Below the pieces are notes generated by a model. It ran no database searches. It was not told where the DNA came from and worked only from the letters and a program-made list of their open reading frames with translations. A DNA stretch of 64,000 nt from Marasmitruncus massiliensis (lineage in GTDB: Bacteria > Bacillota > Clostridia > Oscillospirales > Ruminococcaceae): positions 1,526,895 to 1,590,894 of the forward strand of contig NZ_FYDE01000005.1 in the NCBI RefSeq assembly GCF_900186535.1, written 5' to 3'. The translations under genes were made by a program, and so were the position numbers. Shown here one piece after another: positions 59,000 to 64,000 of the stretch; the stretch's first letter is position 1; each line of letters opens with the position of its first letter.

Positions 59000-60174
59000 T
59001 GGATTATTCAAAAGTGCTCAGCCAGCGTGCGGTGCAGCTGAAACCTTCCGGCATCCGCCGCTTTTTTGATATTGCGTCGGAAATGAAGGATGTCATTTCG
59101 CTGGGGGTCGGCGAGCCGGATTTTAAAACGCCGTGGAGCATCCGCCGCGCGGGCATTGAAAGCCTTGAAAAAGGACATACCTGGTATACCGCGAACGCCG
59201 GCCTGATTGCGCTGCGGACGGAGATCTCGAATTATCTGAGCCGCCGCTTTTCTCTGGATTACGACCCGAAGCAGGAGGTGTTCATCACAGTCGGCGGCAG
59301 TGAGGCGATCGACCTTTGTATCCGGGCAATTGTGGAACCCGGCGACGAAGTGCTGGTGGTGGAACCGTCCTTTGTCTGTTACGACCCGATTACCCGGCTG
59401 ACCGGCGGCATACCCGTGCCGATTGCCACAAAGGCGGAGGATTCCTTCCGGCTGACCGCGCAGCAGCTTCAGGCGGCCATTACGCCGAAAACAAAACTCC
59501 TGATCCTGCCGTTCCCCAACAATCCTACCGGCGGTATCATGCGCCGCAGGCATCTGGAAGAGATTGCAGAGGTCCTGCGCGGCACTGATATTATGGTGCT
59601 CTCCGACGAAATTTACGCGGAACTTACTTACGGCGATGAAAGGCATGTGTCTTTCGCGTCGATTGAAGGTATGAAGGAGCGGACCATCGTGGTCAACGGC
59701 TTTTCCAAAGCTTATGCGATGACAGGCTGGCGTCTTGGCTATGCCGCGGGGCCGGAACCGGTGATTAAGCAGATGGTGAAACTGCACCAGTTTGCCATCA
59801 TGTGCGCGCCGACTACCAGCCAGTATGCCGCAATTGAAGCTCTGCGCCACTGCGATCCTGATATTGAGCGGATGCGGGATGAATATGACATGCGCCGCCG
59901 CCTTGTGGTGGAAGGCTTCAACCGCATCGGGATGACCTGTTTTGAGCCTGAAGGCGCATTTTATGTATTTCCGAGCATTCGGAAAACCGGTATGACCAGC
60001 AACGAATTCTGCATGAAGCTGCTGGAAGCGGAGCATGTCGCGGTTGTTCCGGGAGACGCTTTCGGACAAAGCGGCGAAGGGTTTGTCCGTGTGTCCTACT
60101 CCTACTCGGTCAACCATCTGGTGGAGGCTCTGAAACGGATTGAGCGCTTTATTCATACCCTTGAAAACAACTGA
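58999..60174 (+). CDS. Class I/II pyridoxal-phosphate aminotransferase
   Basis: The 391-residue enzyme has the fold-type I landmarks: SLGVGEPDFKTPW, YTANAGLIALR, VGGSEAIDLC, PFPNNPTGG (Asn and Pro), LSDEIYAELTY (Asp, Tyr), NGFSKAYAMTGWRLGY (PLP Lys) and the Arg in FVRVSYSYS. It resembles the broad-range aspartate/aromatic aminotransferases of Bacillota. The ATG at 58999 overlaps the stop of the Lrp gene (TGATG); a GTG at 58996 is also possible. The substrate is not defined. Confidence 0.94.
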   Translation: MDYSKVLSQRAVQLKPSGIRRFFDIASEMKDVISLGVGEPDFKTPWSIRRAGIESLEKGHTWYTANAGLIALRTEISNYLSRRFSLDYDPKQEVFITVGGSEAIDLCIRAIVEPGDEVLVVEPSFVCYDPITRLTGGIPVPIATKAEDSFRLTAQQLQAAITPKTKLLILPFPNNPTGGIMRRRHLEEIAEVLRGTDIMVLSDEIYAELTYGDERHVSFASIEGMKERTIVVNGFSKAYAMTGWRLGYAAGPEPVIKQMVKLHQFAIMCAPTTSQYAAIEALRHCDPDIERMRDEYDMRRRLVVEGFNRIGMTCFEPEGAFYVFPSIRKTGMTSNEFCMKLLEAEHVAVVPGDAFGQSGEGFVRVSYSYSVNHLVEALKRIERFIHTLENN

Positions 60175-60228
60175 TTGATGAAAAGCAGATGAAACTGCTT
60201 TAGCATGAACTGAACACAGGAGAACACT

Positions 60229-61989
60229 ATGCCTTTAGACGGACTCTTTCTGAACCGACTGAAAAACGAACTGACCGGTCTTATCCTGAACGGGCGGGTG
60301 GATAAAATCCATCAGCCCGCAAAGGAAACGATTGTGATTGCGATGCGGGCGCAGGGCGGAAACCACAAACTGCTGATCTCCGCGTCGGCATCCAACCCGC
60401 GGCTGCATTTTACTGCCCAGCCGCAGGACAACCCCAAATCGCCGCCGATGTTCTGCATGCTGATGCGCAAGCATCTTACCGGCGCAAAGCTTGTGGATAT
60501 CCGGCAGGTCGGACTGGACAGAATTCTGCAGTTCGATTTTGAAACGGTGAACGAAATGGGCGACCGGATTGTCATGACGCTTGCCGTCGAAATTATGGGG
60601 CGGCACAGCAATATTATCCTGATCGGCTCTGACCGTCGGATTGTGGATTCTGTAAAGCGTATCAACGACGAGATGTCCCGGGTCCGTCCGATTTTGCCCG
60701 GGATGACGTATACGCTTGTGCCCGCTCAGGACCGGCTGAGCCTCTTTGAGGCGACACCCGCGCAGATGATTGAGCGGGTACAGGCGGGCCCCGATGTGGA
60801 ACTGTCAAAAGCGCTCCTGCAGGCGCTTGAAGGCGTGTCGCCCCTTGTCTGCCGGGAAATTGCGCATCATGCGGCGCGGGGAGCGGAAGTGATCGTTTCA
60901 AAATTGACTGATGAACACTTCATGCGGCTGAAGTTCTATCTGTCGCAGTTGATTGACCAGCTTTCGGCAAACGAAACGCATCCGACGATGCTGGTTGACG
61001 CCGCGGGAAAGCCGAAAGATTTTACGTTTCTTGATATCAACCAGTACGGCCATGCGCTGGTTTGCCGTTCTTACGACACCTACAGTGACTTGCTGGATCA
61101 TTTTTACAATGAGCGCGACCGCATCGACAGGATGCACCAGCGCAGTGCGGACCTCCTCAAACTGCTGGTGAATCTGGCCGACCGGACATCGAGAAAACTT
61201 GCCGCCCAGCGGGAGGAGTTAAAAACTTCTACCGAGCGGGAACAGCTTAAAATTTACGGAGATTTGATAAATTCCAATTTGTATCGTCTGGAAAAAGGCC
61301 AGAAAATCGCATCGCTCGAGAATTTCTATCAGGAGGGAAGCCCTGCTGTTGAAATAGAACTGGACCCAAGGCTGACTCCCTCACAGAACGCGCAGCGGTA
61401 TTATGCACAGTACCGGAAAGCCGATACTGCGGAAAAAAAACTACGCGCCCTAATTGAACAGGGCGAAGCGGAGCAGCAATATTTTGAAAGCGTTTTTGAC
61501 GAACTTTCGCGCGCCTCGCTGGAGAGCGAGCTGACTGCAATCCGTACAGAGCTTGCGGCCGGCGGATACCTGAAAAGAACGGCGAAACGCGGGATGAAAG
61601 AGGAAAAACTTCCTCCGCTTCGCTTTTTGTCGGACGACGGGTTTACCATTTTGTGCGGCAGAAACAATACCCAGAATGATTCTTTAACATTGAAGGAAAG
61701 CCGCAACAGCGATCTTTGGTTCCATACGCAAAAAATTCCGGGTTCGCATGTTATCGTGATAACAGAGGGGCGGAAAGTCCCCGATCGGACATTGGAACAG
61801 GCCTGCGCAATTGCGGCATACCATTCCAAGGCGCGGGAGTCCGGAAAGGTGCTTGTTGACTATACGGAAGTGCGAAATGTATGGAAACATCCTTCCGGAA
61901 AACCCGGTCTGGTGCTCTATGAGCCTTATCAGACCGCAGTGGTGCTCCCTGATGGGGAACTGGTCCAACGTCTGGCGCAAAACAGATAA
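60229..61989 (+). CDS. rqcH: Ribosome quality control protein RqcH (NFACT family)
   Basis: The 586-residue protein has NFACT-N (DGLFLNRLKNELTGLILNGRVDKIHQP and the MGRHSNIILI segment), two helix-rich middle parts (HhH and coiled coil, about 280-460), and NFACT-R with SDLWFHTQKIPGSHVIVI near 485 and HSKARESGKVLVDYTEVRNVWK. RqcH binds 50S subunits carrying stalled peptides and recruits tRNA-Ala to add alanine tails. It is often labelled fibronectin-binding protein. AACACAGGAGAACACT precedes the ATG. Confidence 0.95.
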   Translation: MPLDGLFLNRLKNELTGLILNGRVDKIHQPAKETIVIAMRAQGGNHKLLISASASNPRLHFTAQPQDNPKSPPMFCMLMRKHLTGAKLVDIRQVGLDRILQFDFETVNEMGDRIVMTLAVEIMGRHSNIILIGSDRRIVDSVKRINDEMSRVRPILPGMTYTLVPAQDRLSLFEATPAQMIERVQAGPDVELSKALLQALEGVSPLVCREIAHHAARGAEVIVSKLTDEHFMRLKFYLSQLIDQLSANETHPTMLVDAAGKPKDFTFLDINQYGHALVCRSYDTYSDLLDHFYNERDRIDRMHQRSADLLKLLVNLADRTSRKLAAQREELKTSTEREQLKIYGDLINSNLYRLEKGQKIASLENFYQEGSPAVEIELDPRLTPSQNAQRYYAQYRKADTAEKKLRALIEQGEAEQQYFESVFDELSRASLESELTAIRTELAAGGYLKRTAKRGMKEEKLPPLRFLSDDGFTILCGRNNTQNDSLTLKESRNSDLWFHTQKIPGSHVIVITEGRKVPDRTLEQACAIAAYHSKARESGKVLVDYTEVRNVWKHPSGKPGLVLYEPYQTAVVLPDGELVQRLAQNR

Positions 61990-61995
61990 ACATGG

Positions 61996-62034
61996 AAAGA
62001 CGGACAGGCGATTGCCTGTCCGTCTTTGTTTTTT
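61996..62034 (+). terminator. Terminator after rqcH
   Basis: AAAGACGGACAGGC and GCCTGTCCGTCTTT form a perfect 14-base stem around GATT, then GTTTTTT. Confidence 0.92.
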
Positions 62035-62042
62035 CCATTTAA

Positions 62043-62237
62043 TTATTTAATGGAGTTTTCGTAAGCTTCGATCATTCTCTTGACCATCTGGCCACCGATA
62101 GAACCAGCCTGTCTGGAAGTAAGGTCGCCGTTGTAACCCTGCTTCAGGTTAACGCCCACTTCACTGGCAGCTTCCATTTTGAACTTATTGAGCGCTTCAC
62201 GCGCTTCAGGAACAACGTTTCTGCTAGAGTTAGCCAT
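62043..62237 (-). CDS. Alpha/beta-type small acid-soluble spore protein
   Basis: The 64-residue protein shows the family motifs: ALNKFKMEAASEVG with the GPR cleavage region and GYNGDLTSRQAGSIGGQMVKRMIEAYE. It coats DNA in spores and protects it from UV and heat. GAAGGAGCG precedes the ATG, and a sigma-G-type promoter lies upstream. Confidence 0.97.
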   Translation of the reverse strand: MANSSRNVVPEAREALNKFKMEAASEVGVNLKQGYNGDLTSRQAGSIGGQMVKRMIEAYENSIK

Positions 62238-62295
62238 AAATTTAATTCGCTCCTTCGTTTTTCATTTCAAGTAAATTGTTTTGCGTTTGCAGTAA

Positions 62296-62324
62296 TAGTA
62301 TGGGCACGCTATATTTGATTATCA
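62296..62324 (-). promoter_or_regulatory. Sigma-G-type promoter of the SASP gene
   Basis: On the minus strand TGATAA (62324-62319) and CATACTA (62302-62296) are 16 bases apart. CATACTA is the classic sigma-G -10 box; the -35 box is close to the consensus. Confidence 0.7.
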
Positions 62325-62413
62325 CTGCCAAATACTACACGAAAAACCAGTATTCGCCGTATGGCTACTCGTAAAAAATGTTCATGCCAGAAAAGGGGAT
62401 TATTTATAAAAAT

Positions 62414-62442
62414 TTGCATTATTTTTTGTTTAGGGCTATACT
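62414..62442 (+). promoter_or_regulatory. Promoter of mltG
   Basis: TTGCAT (62414-62419) and TATACT (62437-62442) are 17 bases apart. Confidence 0.7.
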
Positions 62443-62498
62443 GTATGAAACACATAAATGGAATCAGTTGAGGATAAGCCCTTAAGCGAGGTGATATT

Positions 62499-63548
62499 TT
62501 GAAAAGGAGTTTTATCAGAAAAACAATTGCGCTCCTTTTTATTTTTGTGATTTTAGCGGGCTGCGACAGAACATTTTCCCGCCCCGAACCCGAATCGGAG
62601 CCGGTCAGCCCGGCGGTTTCTTCAGACGGCATTCAATCTGAAGACGAGCCGCCAAGCGGCGCACTTTCGTCAGCGTCTTCAGTTTCAGAGACAAAAGACG
62701 AAGCTGTTGCCGTAAGCACAATGGAAAACAGCTCTGCAAGTTCGCAGGCTCAACAGGATGCCGGCGGTTCTGAACCGCAGGATCAGCCTGCATCAGCCGC
62801 TGCCTCGTCGGATTCCGCTGAAAACCAAACTCCGCTGACACAGACCATTACCATTCCGGAAGGATACACGCTGGCACGAATTGGCCTGCTGTTGGAGCAA
62901 AAGGGGATCTGTACGGCAGATGAATTTATCGCGGCAAGCCAAAATGGAGATTTCAGCGAATTCCCGCTTGTGGCGCAGCAACGCTCCAATTCAGGACGCT
63001 GCTTCGAGTTGGAGGGATATTTGTTTCCGGATACCTATGAAATTTATTCCAGTGATCCGCCCGATGCGATTATTCGCAAAATATTGACCCATACAGAACA
63101 GAAAATGAGTGCCGGCCTGCGTACAAAAATACAGGAAAGCGGCTATTCTGTCGATGAAATTATAACGCTTGCTTCCATCATTGAAAAGGAGGCGTTTGGA
63201 CATGACCAGATGCCTTATATCTCATCGGTTCTGCATAACCGGCTGGATGAGGGTATGAAATTACAGTGTGATGTTACCATCAATTACGTGGAAGGTGCAA
63301 TCAAGCCGTTTATTTCGGGGGATAAAAACCGCTATAACAACACATATAATACGTATAAATGCGACGGCCTTCCCGCCGGCGCAATCTGCAATCCCGGGCT
63401 CGATGCAATCAAGGCGGCATTGAATCCTGCGGATACCGATTACTTTTATTTTATAACCGATGCGAATCAGAACTATTATTATGCAGAGACGTGGGAAGAA
63501 CACCTTGAAAATCTTGAAAAAGCAGGAATAAAGAGTGAATCCAAATAG
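62499..63548 (+). CDS. mltG: MltG-family endolytic transglycosylase lipoprotein
   Basis: The 349-residue lipoprotein (lipobox LAGC, Cys22) has a Ser/Glu/Ala-rich linker to about residue 110, a LysM-like segment (TITIPEGYTLARIGLLLEQKGI), then the YceG/MltG catalytic domain: LEGYLFPDTYEI, ASIIEKEA with the catalytic Glu, NRLDEGMKLQCDVTINY, and LPAGAICNPGLDAIKAALNP. The usual LQ[ST]DPT is LQCDVT here. MltG cuts growing glycan strands to set their length. The TTG at 62499 follows GCGAGGTGA. The linker is unusually long for the family. Confidence 0.93.
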   Translation: MKRSFIRKTIALLFIFVILAGCDRTFSRPEPESEPVSPAVSSDGIQSEDEPPSGALSSASSVSETKDEAVAVSTMENSSASSQAQQDAGGSEPQDQPASAAASSDSAENQTPLTQTITIPEGYTLARIGLLLEQKGICTADEFIAASQNGDFSEFPLVAQQRSNSGRCFELEGYLFPDTYEIYSSDPPDAIIRKILTHTEQKMSAGLRTKIQESGYSVDEIITLASIIEKEAFGHDQMPYISSVLHNRLDEGMKLQCDVTINYVEGAIKPFISGDKNRYNNTYNTYKCDGLPAGAICNPGLDAIKAALNPADTDYFYFITDANQNYYYAETWEEHLENLEKAGIKSESK

Positions 63549-63549
63549 T

Positions 63550-64000
63550 CTATCCCTGCAGTTCCCATAATTTACAGTTTATCAGGGGGTTTTTCTTCCC
63601 CAGAAAGCAGAATACGGCGGCGCAGGAGAGCAGTGAAAAAGGTTCCACATGGGTGGAAAAGGATACGGGAAGCTCAAATGGTTCCAGCACAGTACCGTCA
63701 AAAGCCTCGATCTGCCGCTGAAGGGAAATGACCGCGCTGTCCGTGGTAAAAGAGGATAAAGTGAGCGTGTCTACACTGGCGAGCCCGCAGGTCAGCGCTT
63801 TGATATGGTGTTGCGCCACTTGTTCCAGAAGGCTTTGGTCGCTGCTGTCAACAACGGCAACGGCTTGTTCGCAGCAAAATTTTTCGGGCATGCTGCTGTG
63901 TCCGCGTACCAAAAAGACCGCGTTGCGGCAGCTGATTTGTTCAATTTTTTGCCCGGTTACCAAAACCAGATCGGGCTCGTCTCCTAAAAATGCCGCATTC
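63550..64000 (-). CDS. Unrecognised protein, C-terminal part
   Basis: An open frame enters from the right edge and ends at 63550, giving at least 149 residues; the frame stays open to the window edge (reading FLGDEPDLVLVTGQKIEQ at the top), so an in-frame TTG at 63963 is probably not the true start. Segments such as CGLASVDTLTLSSFTTDSAVISLQRQ followed by EPFELPV suggest alternating strands and helices. No signal peptide or membrane helix is visible in this part. I do not recognise the family. It is tail to tail with mltG, one base apart. Confidence 0.6.
   Translation of the reverse strand, partial: NAAFLGDEPDLVLVTGQKIEQISCRNAVFLVRGHSSMPEKFCCEQAVAVVDSSDQSLLEQVAQHHIKALTCGLASVDTLTLSSFTTDSAVISLQRQIEAFDGTVLEPFELPVSFSTHVEPFSLLSCAAVFCFLGKKNPLINCKLWELQG

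Noticed and set aside
1-64000. CRISPR arrays, transposases, phage genes, tRNA or rRNA genes
   Set aside because: I found no regularly spaced repeats, no transposase or integrase motifs and no tRNA or rRNA signatures on either strand.

Overview
The window looks like ordinary chromosome of an anaerobic, endospore-forming member of the Clostridia, most likely the Ruminococcaceae/Oscillospiraceae side (inference). The reasons are: sporulation genes (spo0A, spoIVB, ylbJ, yqfC, yqfD, a sigH-like factor, an alpha/beta SASP with a sigma-G-type promoter), superoxide reductase and a Cys-type glutathione peroxidase but no catalase, a T-box leader on alaS, a yybP-ykoY leader on mntP, Bacillota gene order (yqfC-yqfD-phoH-ybeY-dgkA-era-yqzL-recO), TTGACA-17-TATAAT promoters with AGGAGG ribosome sites, and roughly half G+C by eye. 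I see no rRNA, tRNA, prophage, IS or CRISPR array.

Layout. 1-8.9 kb: start of comM (minus), Mn riboswitch plus mntP, pgcA, rpmE, a small membrane protein coupled to an RluA-type pseudouridine synthase, two paralogous amino-acid binding lipoproteins (the second heading a complete ABC importer), ymdB. 9-25 kb: family 5 binding lipoprotein, asp23-fakA-like-bioY, T-box alaS with HIT and metallophosphoesterase genes, asnS, an aspartate-type aminotransferase, purB, secD-secF. 24.8-37 kb: TIM-barrel protein, nrdR, DUF421/DUF4363 pair, SLOG protein, spoIVB, spo0A, superoxide reductase, L-lactate dehydrogenase, glutathione peroxidase, a 941-residue glycosidase-like/amidase fusion with a Cys-rich partner, ylbJ. 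37-47 kb: yqfC-yqfD, phoH-ybeY-dgkA-era, a membrane diguanylate cyclase (minus), yqzL-recO-mutS2. 47-64 kb: conserved hypothetical, cyclophilin lipoprotein, MATE transporter, sigH-like factor, zinc ribbon, DUF1858-trmK-nif3-ispE, an acidic wall-anchored-like protein, PFL/ACT pair (minus), PHP-Lrp-aminotransferase cluster, rqcH, SASP (minus), mltG, and an unrecognised partial gene (minus).

The genes serve translation and its quality control (alaS, asnS, rpmE, ybeY, era, rqcH, trmK), DNA repair (recO, mutS2), nutrient import, and sporulation. The most interesting points are: a Spo0A receiver lacking one acidic-pocket Asp and the switch Lys; a shared dyad at the promoters of the superoxide reductase and glutathione peroxidase genes; a repeated palindrome covering TATAAT at two distant intergenic sites; interlocked inverted repeats at an aminotransferase promoter; and a ribosome-binding site buried in a perfect palindrome between an Lrp gene and its coupled aminotransferase. 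No clearly new multi-gene system was found. All functional calls are by eye from motif and sequence memory; no database search was run.
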